From contig JAJEKV010000064.1 in the NCBI GenBank assembly GCA_021234155.1, positions 558,001-622,000 on the forward strand: a DNA stretch of 64,000 nucleotides, in the 5' to 3' direction. The DNA comes from Isoetes taiwanensis. Taxonomy: Eukaryota; Streptophyta; Lycopodiopsida; Isoetales; Isoetaceae. A model generated the notes under the pieces. It was not told where the DNA came from. It saw only the letters and a list, made by a program, of their open reading frames with translations, and ran no database searches. Shown here one piece after another: positions 45,448-57,869 of the stretch; within the stretch, counting starts at the first letter, position 1, and each line of letters starts with the position of its first letter. The translations under genes were made by a program, and so were the position numbers.

Positions 45448-46200
45448 GATTCAGTATTGTTTCTTTTTATGTAACATTTATTCAATGCTTATCAATTTTA
45501 ATGGCACAAGGTTGCTAACTGTTTAGCTTGTTCTGCTATCTTTATGGGTCTAAATATTTTTCAGCAATCCCTTTTTTTCTATCGCAAATTGATGAATGTC
45601 GTGGCATTTTGTGCTTATTATTTTTATGCCAGAGGCTTGTCTACTTTGATTTGGTTTGTCTTCTGAGTTGCCCTGCTTTTGAGATAGTCCGGAATCATTT
45701 TTTGACCTTAGCATTCCATTCCACGCTTCCACAACTTCTCGGAGCACCATCTGTGCATGACTTGGCATTATACATACTCGAGGTTCTAGATAAACATCCT
45801 GCAATTACCGCAGCCCTCAAGAGTCATTATCTCCGCTTGTCTAGTATCATCATTACTCCAGCGTTTTTCCTTTGAAACCTTCGAGTAAGTGTGGCTTTTA
45901 ATCCTAGTAGTAATGATTGTACTAGCCCATTGTATGGGTCCCATGACCTATTGGTCTCCGTGAACGTTAAAAAAACTATTCTATTCTATTCTATTCTTTC
46001 CACATCTTGGCAAGTATTTGATTCAGTATTGGTTTTTTTTTTATAACCTTTATTCAATAGTTACTTTTGCACATCAGTTCCAATGCACAAGTTTTGAACT
46101 TGTTTAGCTTGTTTTATGGGTCTGAAATTATGTAGCAGTTCTTTCTTTTTATTGTAAATGAATGGAATTCCATGGCTTTTTGTGCTTATTATTTTTATGA
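45448..46200 (+). mobile_element. 5'-truncated LINE between about 175-bp direct repeats
   Basis: The plus strand near 45668-45850 encodes SCPAFEIVRNHFLTLAFHST and APSVHDLALYILEVLDKHPA, the C-terminal zinc-finger and tail region typical of plant LINEs (CPxFxxVR). It runs to hairpin GACC-TATT-GGTC (45945-45956), TCCGTGAACGTTAAAAAAAC and four TATTC units (45977-45996). The sequence left of the fragment (45448-45625) recurs right of the tail (about 46017-46195): TTGATTCAGTATTG, TTTATTCAAT, TTTAGCTTGTT, TTATGGGTCT and TTTTGTGCTTATTATTTTTA occur in both in order. The structure is that of a truncated LINE with an unusually long target duplication. Confidence 0.65.
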
Positions 46201-46448
46201 CGTTGTAATTTAGAAGGCAGAGACTTCTTTAAGAAGACAAGTAGAAGAGGTGAATATTTGGATTACTTTCTTGCTGGTTTGCTCAGTGGAAATTCTGAAC
46301 CTAAATAAAGTTTCAAGTATTTATCCTCAGAGTATGACTTAAAGCGTAATTAGGTGTGTATTAAAAGTAAAACCGAAATCTCGCTAAACTTGATGGTCGT
46401 GCATAAAGTTGGTTTTAGATACTTAATAAGGTTGGTTGATGGCTATAT

Positions 46449-49400
46449 GATTGATTGATTGATTGATTGATTTATTATCACGCCATATCAGACCCTCAGG
46501 TCCATTAGGCGACAAAAAGAAATACATATAATAAGTCCACTAAATGAGGCCTCTTGCCTCCATATCATCTGCTGATTATTCAAATCTAAAATCATTTTTC
46601 CGATGTTCCCACCACGCTTGAAGATAAGCTCCAAGTCAAGGTGGGAGGCATCGAAGTAATAGCTGCGAAAACTTCTAGACAAAGTAGCATCAATCCCAAA
46701 AGCATCACGTACCTCTTCAAATCTAGGAGCATTCCAGAAGGCATGGTGTTCATCTTCTCCACAAATGTGTTCTCTACAACATGGACAAAAATCTTAGCCC
46801 ATGTGGAATGTCATGAGCACGCCTACCTCCAAGGAGTGAGACCAAGAATCGAGCTTGGGAAATAAGCCTTCCCGCCGCCGTATCCCATCGTATATCAAGG
46901 TAATCTTGTTCCACATAATTAATCATAAGGTTCACCTCCGCTTGTAATATTCCCCCATTTTTGGCGCCAAAGGAGATGCCCATAAATGGTGGATAACTTT
47001 TTCTGGTGAAAATGAGATCACGTGATCCCCGCAATGTATCGCATCAAGTCTAAAATGTCTATCCCCCATTTGCAGGCCAATCTATGCCAGCTTGTACCAT
47101 CCAATATAAGTATGGTTGTCTCATCACTCTTGAAGGGCTTTAAAGTGAGGCTTATCCTTTCTCTTCAAGATGTTGACTCTCTCAAGAAGTACCGCGCCCT
47201 CGGCTATAGTGCTTCTCATTTAAATGGTAGAAAACATGTCTCCTGTAAGCAACATTTCGTATGTGTTTGTAATCTTCACCCCAAGTTCTTCCATCAAAAT
47301 CTTTTTCTGTATACTTTCAATACTCGCTTCATTTCTTTTTGGATGTGCCTAGTTCCCAAACCTAACATCCATATAGTACCACAGTTGTACCAACATTTTA
47401 AACATAAAAGTTTCGCGATACTCCATTTCTATATATGCATATTCCTCCACAAACTCATTGTGCCATATAAAGCTCTCGGCCAGTTCTAACCCTTTGTCAA
47501 CTCCTCAGATTCCATTTATAGTTGTCGTAAGAACTCCACCCAAGGTATTTATATTGATACTTTCTCCAAGATTCTCCACCAAACTTACTCCAAATGTTTT
47601 CTTCCCTACAACCATCACTTCGAGCCTTTATTTATCACATCCTTTTTCTACAAAAGGAACCCAAGATGTCTTGGAGGAGCTTTGTAATCCAAGGCGTGTT
47701 TTAGAGAAGAGAACAATGTCATCTCGCGATATAAAAGTATTTGATCACATATTTTAAGCAAGCCATACTCAAGATCGCCTTCTCTCCTCATCCACCTCTC
47801 CTCCAGCTATCAATAAACACTCCAAAGAGTGTGATAGTGGGCAACTTCGCTTACTCCCAATATTGTTTTCTTTATCTTTCCAAGCATTCTTAGAGGAAAA
47901 GAAAGCTCGAATAAGACCTTATGATACAAAATGCAAATTCCTTTTTGAAGCTCTTTAGAACTTGCAAATATTCAAGTCTTTGCTTTTAGAGTGCTACTTA
48001 CTGACATACAAAAGCCTTAGTGAAGTCTACAAACAACAATATAGAGCATTTCTATGTTCTTCGCTTCCTTCACACACTGATCAGAAGAGATGATCAATAG
48101 TAGAATGCTTCTTTTCTAAAACCCGCTTGCCCACATGCCCGTGATTTTATTCTCTCAGCCTAACCGCTTAATTTTCTTTTTCCAAAGATACCCCAAATAA
48201 CTTTGCCATTACACTACTTCACCAAAATGGTTCGATAATTCATGACAAATATCCTTATCTCCACCCCTTATGAATTGGCACAATTCTCGCTAATACAACT
48301 GCCATTGTTCCTCGAAAGCTCGATGTAAAGCCATGTTAAACAAATCAAAGAAGTTTTTGCATCGCTTTGTTGCCACCCCATTTTTAGGAGTTCTATTGCC
48401 GACCTATCGTGATCGCGTCGTCACTAGCCATTTTTCTCAAAGACAAATATATATCTTCCTGGCCGCAACAAGTCTATAATGCTTCCTTCTACAACCTCCC
48501 CTCGCTTCTTCGCTATTTGGAACATTGTATATTTGTTTAACATAATCAAATAGTTCTTGCCTTGTGAAATCAATACCTAATGTGGTCAGATGTGCCGCAA
48601 AATCCACTCCAAAACCGCTTAGGATCAAGCTGAGCTCCTCCATTAATTGTTGCCGCCATCGCATTCCCATTCAACTTGTTTTGCTTTGTAAACCGCTTAA
48701 ATGCCTTTCTAGCCTCTTATCCAATGAGTTATAAAAATCTCTCCGCTTGATAACATTCTAGATCCCACCATTTCATTCCTTCTTGGCAATCCCCTTCGGC
48801 CGCATCTCCAAAATCAGGATAGTAAATCATATCATCAGACATCAATAAAAATTGATTGTTTTTGCAATACCGCTCTAACCAATTTAATTTTCATTAAGAG
48901 CATTTTCTAGACTTGTTCCATTAGCATTCCTACCTTTTATCCGCTTGAATTCCGGCGCAATCTCTCCGCCGCCTATTCTCAGACCTAATGCTTAGTTTTA
49001 GTTTCAAATGCAAATGTAAGAAGTGTGTGATCGCATTACGGGTTGATCAACTACCCTAAAATCATATGCACTAGGCTAGCTGCATCAACTTTATCACTTC
49101 AATAAGGTAATCTATTTCACTAGAACTCCAGGCAGTGAGTGCAAGTAAATCCATTAGCGTGATGGAAATTTACTTGCTATTGGGTAAAAAGTACCATTCC
49201 AAATGTCTCGACATAACACCCGCGTTAAAGAGTTTTCCCATGGCATTTTCGTTCTATCAGAGAGACTCTATCCCAAATCCATGTGGACAACTCTTCCAAC
49301 CATATGTCATCTAGATTTATCCTGAGAAAAATTTTTTGCTTGCTTACCGCTACTTCCAGCATTGAAATCCCCGTACCAATAGCACATGCCCCTTTAAGAG
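46449..49400 (-). mobile_element. LINE B: endonuclease plus reverse transcriptase, frames broken
   Basis: On the minus strand: endonuclease motif YGDFNAGSSGKQ (49382-49340); a connector with WWDLECYQAERF (about 48775-48740) and the open frame 48670-48437 (MGMRWRQQLMEELSLILSGF...QELFDYVKQIYNVP); reverse transcriptase motif LFVDFTKAFV (about 48045-48005); and a C-terminal CPCCREHICGEDEHHAFW (about 46795-46740) followed by RFEEVRDAFG and a last open frame ending MDLRV-stop at 46488. The 3' end is hairpin GGACC-TGA-GGGTC (46503-46491), ATGGCGTGATAATAAA and about five TCAA units (46471-46449). The stop codon lies only about 15-40 bp before the tail. Frame changes are frequent, so it is inactive as written. 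Confidence 0.75.
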
Positions 49401-52400
49401 CAAATGAGCAATATCCTTGCTACTGCACAAATGGGTCTCACAAACTTAAATTATCATGATCATATATATTCCGCCATTTACTAGCTGCAAAAGTACATCA
49501 CAGCAATATATAATGTAAGTTTCCCTTTATTTCGCTAAATCCACATGTATTGATTTCAGTCACATACCTTAACTACGCGACACGAAGCTCATAGGTCAAG
49601 TTAAGGCACAAACATGCAATACCTCCATAGCCCCTGCCACTTTCACCATAATAAGATGGTTCATTAGATACTCAATTGGAGAAAAGGGGAACCTGATACT
49701 CAATTGATGAAAATAGGAAACGTTTGCATCTTGTTGATTGTAAAATGGTTGTATTTGTTTTTCCATTAAATCCAATCCGTCTTTATTATGAAACTAAACA
49801 TAGCAAAGGAATGCGAAAGAGCCTTATCTAGTTTACCTATCCATCACTTAATTACCAAAATGTAAGTATTGTATGCGCATGTGCTGCATTAATGTGCCAT
49901 ATTTGTCACCCAATTCCACCGCACTACTCACACTTTGCCACGCTGGATTTACATTTACATTTTGACTTCGTATATTCATTTTATGCATGTTTTGATACTT
50001 GTGATGTTTGCTTAGCATGGAAGGGATCCAGTGAAGTCTTGCCTCCATTGCAAATGTTCTGGTCTTTGAAATTAAACCTGATATAGAAGATAATGTCCCC
50101 AATTATGCTTTGTACATCTGTTGTAGAAAACGTCCCATGGCTCGTGTTGTTTATGTAGGAAGAAGAGAATAATATTGTGAAAGATGCAAAGAACAAGGCA
50201 ATCGCAGAAGTGTCCAGACATGAACCGAGCATTCTTGAATGAGCCATGGTCCCTCTGATACACCATTGCAGCGATGAAGCCCCGCACTAATTCATGCAAC
50301 CTGCAATCGTATTACAACAATATGTAATGTGATGGTTTCCCATTTTTGCAATAAAAGCTATTACACTTGATGCCATGTTCTTGCAAACCATTCAAGATTC
50401 AGCTCAATCTGCTGAATTGCAAGGAAGATGGCTAGTTTTCACGTTTGTTATGAAGACACAAGTTTCCCTAGATATTCTTCCTAGGCATGTCCTTTCATGA
50501 AGTCTCTTTATTATGATATTAAATTGCCTCTCAGGTCTTTGAAACGACTTATTTCTTCATTTCTGAACAAAGATAATTAATTTGGATAATGTTTTTGATA
50601 TTGGGGTGATTGTGTTGGCAAATGTCTTGTTATTTCCGTTTTTGATGGATGGAATTAGGAGGCCATTGTAGGCTGAGGAGTATGCGTGGTATGTTATGTG
50701 TTGAAACTATGTCTATTATGTGTATTATGGGCAGTATTATCTCCGTGATAAGACTTGCAAAACATGTGCGAAGTATTTGTGTAGATCTGCAATGGAGAAA
50801 TATATTGAGTGTGAAGTATACCAGCGTTTATCAGCAAGATCTACTTACAGTCCTTGAAGTACCGTGAAAGAAATGCTTTTCTCTCGACAAGAAGTGCTAT
50901 GTTTTTGTGAATCGGCCGCTGTTTTTCTCGGCATTATACTTTTCTTCCTTTCTTATAGTTAAATGTACTCAATTAGACCGATCTATTCTTTTAATACAAA
51001 GATACTCACATTGTATTTTGGAAAGTCTTCTACTTGATGCATATTTTTTGCTCTAGCTTCATCCAAATAGTCTATGTCGACTTTGAATGTAAGCTTGCAC
51101 GCATTTGGAATGTTTTGGACGTCGACAAAGGCTTGTGCTTACTTGGCATGTTCCTAGCCTATCCAAACAGTCTATTTAGAGCGCCCTCAATGTGCTTTGC
51201 ACCATTTGGAATAAGTTTTTGTTCGTTGGTTCTTAGAAGCTTCTAGATACATGTGCCTTGCCCTAATCCAATACGAACTGGTTATTTACTGGAACATCCA
51301 ACAGCTACGTGGTGTTGAATGACATCGTGGACGAGCATGCAATGCACACAATCACTTGAATCACGACGAAATCCGGCGCGGGAATTGCAAACCGTAAGCT
51401 GAGACTGTGCTTTGAGTCTCCATAATGCACTTTGGTGTAAAGGAAGAGAAACCATTGTACGAGTTTGAGATTGTGTCAACACCATTAAGATTCTAAGGAA
51501 TACCGCTATGACATCCATTGAAGGGTCTCATAGCTCGCTTCCTTATTGCCCATAGATGAAAGTAAAATATACCTGGGCCACCGCTAAGCTCGGACCCATG
51601 GCCAACCTAAGTATATACCGCCAACCTCATGAAGTTTCTATTGCCTGATCAAAGAACACACATGTACCCTGTTTGCTAGTCGCAGCATGGATGCAAAAAG
51701 GATGTTTTTGCAAAATTGAAGTTCCGCTTGAACAAGCATGTGTTCCTTTGTCTTATTCAAGACCCCGGCGCCAAAGATGCTAATACGCGGGCCAAACTAG
51801 TTTAACATCCGCGAGGCTACAATGGCATTCAAGGTTGTAGAGGATGCAAAGTATTTGCCGGTTTCGGATGAATTAAGATTTTATGACATATAGTGGCGAC
51901 ACTCACAAACTAAGTTCCTCATAGCACACATTCTTAGAAAATACCAAGGCATATCTTCGGGCCTCCTAAAACTAAGCCAAAATTGTCCTCATTGTCACCT
52001 TCTTTGATAGAGAGCTTTCCACTAATCAAACATTTTTGGATGTTCAGTCTCGCACATTGAGATTGAATATAATTGTGACAATACAATGCGAAGACGCGGA
52101 AATGCTTCCAACAAGGTAGTGTCGATACTGACTCGTAAGGAACGACGCATACGATCTAAGAGTTAATAATGTTCTAAGGACATCGCATGACCGTGATCCA
52201 AGATGCCACACGAATAAATGATAGAGCATTGTTTCGACAAATTTCTAAGCATCTATTAGAGGCGATTAACTACAATGAAGGCGTGCATCCTCAATATTGC
52301 GCCAAAGCGCATCAAGAGCTCCGTGGTAAATGCACATGGACTCCAAATCATTGCTCTCTGCCAGTGGCCTAGGCCCGTAACCCGAATCCATAACTATTGA

Positions 52401-53700
52401 GCAACAAAGACATGCCTTTTCTATTTTTAAGTAGCTTTACTTTGCTTGCAATCACGTATTTCATGTAGCATAGTTCGAACTTGTAATGTACCTATAAAAT
52501 GATAAGGCTACATTGTGAAATCACACACTAACAGTTATTGGGCAAAAAGTTGGAAAAACCCTGTGAAATAATAAGATAGATTGAGCTTAATAATATCCTA
52601 AAACATTTTAAATCACTAATTCTAATATTTAGTATTTAAGCCCAATTGAAAAAGTAGATAAGAAGGGCCATTTTTATATATAAAATTAAAATACAGCCTC
52701 TATAAGATGTCATTCTTAAGAAGGCATAAATTAGAAATATATATAATTTAGTCTATGCTATATAACAAAAAATCAAAACCATATTAAAGTCCCATTGTAA
52801 TATAGAATTCATCTACAAGCTCTAAATTAAACAACATATAATGATGAGAATATAATGTAGTGAAGAATGCTTTCTCAATGTTTTTCCAGCTTGTAAACAA
52901 TGCATTCAATGCTTCGGGGCTTGTGTAGAAGCCTTAGAATTTGAAGGCTATAAATAACCTCTAAATTGTAGAAAATAAATTGCCCATCAAACTTCTCGTT
53001 AATGCTATATCCAAATATAAGGTTGGGAGTTTTTCGCTTTAAGTTCTTCCATCAAATAAACGGCTAATAAAACTTCATTTTTGAAGAACTCGCGGTGGTC
53101 ACAATATATTAAAAGAATGGTAATGTTAAGCAAAGTAAGTGAGGAGGAAGGAGAACTGCCCAAAGAGACAAAGGATACCGGCTACACTCCACAAAACTGC
53201 AACTCTCATCACTGGTGATAAACTCACTCATCACCGTAAGTCCCGGCTTAAATGGAAAACTTCCGCTTCTACTAATCCCGAACACCAAAAGCTTTGAAAT
53301 AGCTTGTACCTCGAGTCGAGGAATCAGAGAGGCCGCAGTCACTGGACCCCCGAAAGATCCACAACCGCCGCCGCCTAAATCAACCATACACCAACCAAGC
53401 CACGATTGGGGATGTAAGGTTTGTCAGCCAAAAGACGAGCCGCCAAGCACCAGATACACATGAAGCAAAGAATTATTGGCTATTCAACCTCACCTCAAAC
53501 AGAGTCTCCACCCAATCCTGTGCAACCCGCAAATGAGGGCATAAAACCGCATAATGCCTACCCCACGATGAAGGCCACAACAAGGGCAAAAGAGGGTTCA
53601 CACCCTACCTAAACCCACCCACAAGGACATTCAATTCATACAAGGCACCACCGCCACATAAGTAACTGAACCTTCTGGGGAAGTGAGCTCCATGTCCACG
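49400..53700. other. Stretch with coding-like pieces but no recognised gene
   Basis: Frames at 50649-50867 (plus), 51034-51246 (plus) and 51282-51518 (minus, LPLHQSALWRLKAQSQLTVC) have some protein-like texture without a motif I can assign. 52.4-53.1 kb is very AT-rich and empty. 53.1-53.7 kb is less AT-rich; the frames there (53109-53387 minus, 53215-53463 plus) overlap antiparallel and neither is recognised. Confidence 0.35.
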
Positions 53701-53707
53701 CCCAAAG

Positions 53708-53726
53708 ATACCGCTTTGATACTAAT
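53708..53726 (-). other. Possible tRNA-iMet-type primer-binding site
   Basis: The minus strand reads CACATTAGTATCAAAGCGG, close to the plant retrotransposon primer-binding site TGGTATCAGAGC (initiator methionine tRNA), directly after a CA that could end an LTR. No LTR pair was recognised. Confidence 0.25.
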
Positions 53727-54616
53727 GTGAGAACATTACTGACACATCAAGATACTCATAATTTTGAAGTCAAATGTATGACATTACCAAAACACCAAAT
53801 ATGCATTTGAACTAAAGCTATTTAATATTTAAGGAGTCAAAATCAAGCAAAAAATGCCAGCTTGCCTTGCTTTTAGGAGGAAGAATTAGCAAGTTGTCTC
53901 TATTTATGCGAGGCCATCCAACAAATTGATTGTAAATATTTTGCAAGATTATAATGCTTGTATCGACTAAATTTTATCATCATATACAATAGGAATAGTT
54001 TCATCTACAAAGGCCCAAAGGCAATCGCACTACCTTTTAAGTATATTTTCCACGATCCTCCCATTTATAGCCTTCCAAATCACAATCCATTTAGCTATTA
54101 CATGATACATTAATTATTGAATCTGGGCCAGGTAAATTTTCATTATTCCCAATGCCCTCACTTATTTGTAATAATCGATCCTCATAATTCTTCACTTATT
54201 TGCATAATCGATTCTCATAATTCACGCTTTCTTTTGGTAGAGCATTAGGTGCAAAAGAAATGTCATGTCTGTGACTTGCTAGAGTGCTCATTGTTGCTTC
54301 AGCCTAGCTATCTTGGCTGCATCTATGGTGGCATTATTAATACAATATGAACTATTAATATGGTGTTATTCCCAATCCATGCATTAGGTAGTAAATAAAC
54401 ATGGACTCAAATGAGATCATACATTATGTGGGAGAAGATGCATTTAAACGTAAAGAGCAACCTTTGTATACCTCAAGGCCCTCGCATAAAAAGGAAGATA
54501 AAACTTATTTTATACACAAATGTAACATCGTGCACCTCTCCTTCAAACAATGTAATTTACTAATGCAATTTCTTGGCATGATAGCTTCTTCTCTGAGCTC
54601 CATCATTTATCCACCA

Positions 54617-54923
54617 GAGCAAGAGCAAGACTCTTCCATGCAAAACATGACTTTGAACTATGATTAAAGCCACTTCACCCTCCGGCCATGGAGGGCAACC
54701 CGAGCAAGAGCAAGACTCTTCCATGCAAACATGACTTGAACTATGATTAGCCACTTCACCTCCCGCCATGGAGGGCAACCCTCCTCGCAGGCAAAGACCT
54801 TGTTTTTATATACATCAATCACAAGCTAACCCGAATAGTTTAATAGAAACATAATAGCTCGAGAATAGTTTAATAGAAACATAATAGATCCCTCGCGAAT
54901 AGTTTAATAGAAACATAATAGCT
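54617..54923. repeat. Two adjacent tandem repeat blocks
   Basis: Block one is an 82-bp duplication (GAGCAAGAGCAAGACTCTTC through CCATGGAGGGCAACCC, 54617-54700 and 54700-54780). Block two is AATAGTTTAATAGAAACATA repeated three times at about 36-bp spacing (54834-54923). The copies of block one differ at CTCCGG versus CTCCCG. Confidence 0.85.
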
Positions 54924-56468
54924 CCCTCAAGTAGTAAATATTGAAAGTAGTAATTTGAACGCCATTATCATTATCGTGATAGGAGAGCTGCAACAAGGGT
55001 TTCTAGGCTAGACTTGAATGGCCGCAGCCTCCTCGATTGCCAATACTTGCAATAAAACACCCATTGTTACCATCTGATGGTATACAAAATGCAGGTCCGG
55101 ACCAGAACAATAGAGGTGGAAGCCAAAACACCGTATCTTTTGCTGAACAACACGTTGAACAACACATACAACAACACATACAACAAGCAGATACATCCAT
55201 TGTCGTAGGAGCATCCCCTACCTAAAATATTTGGCATGTTGGATCAACATCAGAGCTTCACAAGTAGGCCATAAGATCTGACATTTTTGCAAGCATCCCT
55301 CCCAAGAAACAAAAGTCGATGTCCAAAAGAGGCATCTACATACTGCTTTTTATGTGATAGAATTAATGGCATCACAGGTCGTCCGATGGCTGGCTAAACA
55401 ATGACTACTTTTTGTGCCTAAAATCACCAAACAGTCATCATGGCCCTTTCTTAGTAACTGCATATTCAATTAGTTGTCTAAATATTAAAATAAGCATATA
55501 AGTGGCGCCTCTAAATGCCATTGTCAAAATCTACAACAGCTGCTTATCCACATAGATAATATGAAAATGGACCTTGACTGAATGAATTCATTGAACGAAT
55601 ACCGCTGTCTAATATCTAGAAAGATGCTTCAAGAAATGCCATTGCCAAAACATAGGGGAGCTTCTTATAGCAAAATGAATATAAGTGCCAAAGTCATAAC
55701 TGAGCATCGTAGGCCTCTTTTCTTCTGGCAAACAAATCAATGACTTAGCGTGCAATGGCTTCATAAGAGGTACTTGCACTTGCGTAGTTTGCATACAACA
55801 TGAGCGTTTGTAAACATCAAGGTACTAGGTACAATCAGTTGAACGATTGGATAGAAGGGCATATTCTTTGACCCACACATAGGGCAAATAAAGCGGAGTG
55901 AAGCAGGTGCATTCATCGTTGTTACAGTTCCAGATCTAGCAAAGCCATTGTGTTATAATCTAGTGATTTCCCAGTCTTCATCCAAGCTCATCCAATTCTT
56001 TTGTTTTCAACTAGTAATTTCTATGAAATGATTGCAGGAATTTAACTAAAACAAGACTGAAGTTTCAATGCTTACCTGAAATTTCATCATCCGACGGTAA
56101 TAGCACCGATTAAGGTTAACAACATCCTGCTTACGAACTATTCATCACTTGAAACCAAACATCTTGAATGTTACAAAGATATTCAAGGGCATTCTCTATA
56201 TCTACATGCTTCATTATCGATAGCAATAATACAATTTCTGACATTTAAATGGCAATATTATCACCTGTGAAATACTTCTTGTTAAAGCCGTTCAGATATA
56301 TATCTTTGATGTAGACTTATCTTTGCATAGCATGAGATTATGATGCAGACTGGGGTTGTTTTGAGATTCTCTCCACCAGCATAAACAATTGCTATAGTCT
56401 ACAGTTCTTTTAGGGGCATGCCTAGAATGTGATGGTGATGCAGAGCACGAAAGAAAAGTAAAGCATTT

Positions 56469-56666
56469 CTAGCAGCCAGTGACAGACCTGCCTTCATGTT
56501 TGCCTTTGTGACACTTGCTGCATTGCACACCTTCCATCTGACAGAATTTCTTGCTGAATATGGCATCGTCTCTCACAGCAGACGGATAAAATATTCCAGA
56601 TCCGCTAACCAAGTTTCTAGAGATCCTTGCAGCATTAGGAGGTTTCATAGGTCCATATATCAACTA
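56469..56666 (-). CDS. Candidate exon, family unknown
   Basis: After an acceptor CTCCTAG the minus strand encodes YGPMKPPNAARISRNLVSGS, IFYPSAVRDDAIFSKKFCQM and QCSKCHKGKHEGRSVTGC before a stop. The composition is protein-like and it has a CxxC pair, but I do not recognise it. Its relation to the exons at 56.9-57.4 kb is unclear. Confidence 0.35.
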
Positions 56667-56941
56667 GGAGCTCTAGAGAAGTTCATCGTGTCGCTCCTGT
56701 AGCTTAAATTATGGCAAATATGCTAGGATCATTATGCATGAATTCATTTGTAGTTTATAAAAGGTGGATTGCTGATTGTTAGTACTCAAAACCAATTAAA
56801 AAATCCTTCTCAAACTGCAGATGAGATGACACCGTTCCAAAGTAAGACTCGCTTCATGTTGATTAAAATATTGGTTAAGAAACATCACTAATCGCTTACA
56901 TTGTAAACCATGCAAGTTATGGGGCTGATCAACTAACAGCA

Positions 56942-57390
56942 TCAAAGGAAATCCTTCGCTTGAGCTTCCAGTTCAGATATGACATTTTGTAGAGAATTTA
57001 CAGTCAAGTCATCATTCTCTCTTGAAGGAAGGCCAGCTCTTGACTGCATGTTTCCTAACGTATTCTTGTTTTCTACTAGTGTCTTTTGCTGTCTTGTCAA
57101 CAAACTCCTGAACATATTCCCAGACGTTGGCAGGAATGAATGACCCATGAACATTGTAAAAAACAATAGGTATTATTATTACCTACCTGCTTTGCAACAA
57201 GAAGTTTCTTACATTCATCTTCAAGCAGAGGCAACTCCCTTCTTTTGATCTTCCTAATGCGCGATAACAACTTCATGGGATTAGCCTGTCCAAAACCACC
57301 ATCAAAATGTTTCGTAGTTCCACAAGAGATACCAATACCACATCATTCCCATACTTTTGTTGAATCTATCCTCAATTTGTGCTCCACCAA
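56942..57390 (-). CDS. Two candidate exons of an unknown coiled-coil-ending gene
   Basis: Exon one (57390-57187) follows a strong acceptor TCTCTTTTTCCAG and encodes LVEHKLRIDSTKVWE, a TGA, then CGIGISCGTTKHFDGGFGQA and RIRKIKRRELPLLEDECKKL before donor CAG|GTAGGT. The second piece (about 57110-56942) encodes LLTRQQKTLVENKNTLGNMQ and SLQNVISELEAQAKDFL-stop, heptad-like and probably coiled-coil. The intron between would be only about 75-80 bp. The single in-frame TGA and an unresolved phase leave gene versus pseudogene open. The family is not recognised. Confidence 0.4.
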
Positions 57391-57789
57391 CTGGAAAAAG
57401 AGATATCCGCATGTCATTTAAAGACAGATAAAGTGAAAGATTATATTCTTGTGCTTTAGGATTGTTATCAAAGATGATACCAAGAGAGTGTTGTGGCATG
57501 CTCGAAATGGGCTTGCAATGTGTCCACTGCATTTTCTGCCCAGCCTCGTCCCGCCGCTGATGCCAAGTGACCTGAGCAAATTTGAACTAGCGCCGGGCAG
57601 TTTTATAAGCGACTCTCGTGGGTATTCGCCAGGCGAATTCTGTGTTTTGAAAAAGGGAAAATTTTAAAAATACTTGTATTTTGTATTTTGATGTATCTAT
57701 CAAAATATTTTATACTTCTTATATTTATCATAATGCCCCTTTGTGAGGCCCCCCTTTGCAGACCTACGACCTCTTCACCCGTTCCGGAA

Positions 57790-57862
57790 GCTTCCAGCAA
57801 GTTTTTGATCTTTTCAATTCGCCAAGTTTTTCATCTTCCAGCAAGTTTTTGATCTTTTTTTA
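57790..57862. repeat. Short repeat of AGCAAGTTTTTGATCTTTT
   Basis: TTCCAGCAAGTTTTTGATCT occurs at about 57792 and 57838, with a related CGCCAAGTTTTTCATCTTCC between them. Confidence 0.7.
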
Positions 57863-57869
57863 CTTTGAA

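Noticed and set aside
51282..52370. Possible PPR-type gene
   Set aside because: Texture suggested it, but no repeat with PPR spacing or residues could be read in any frame.
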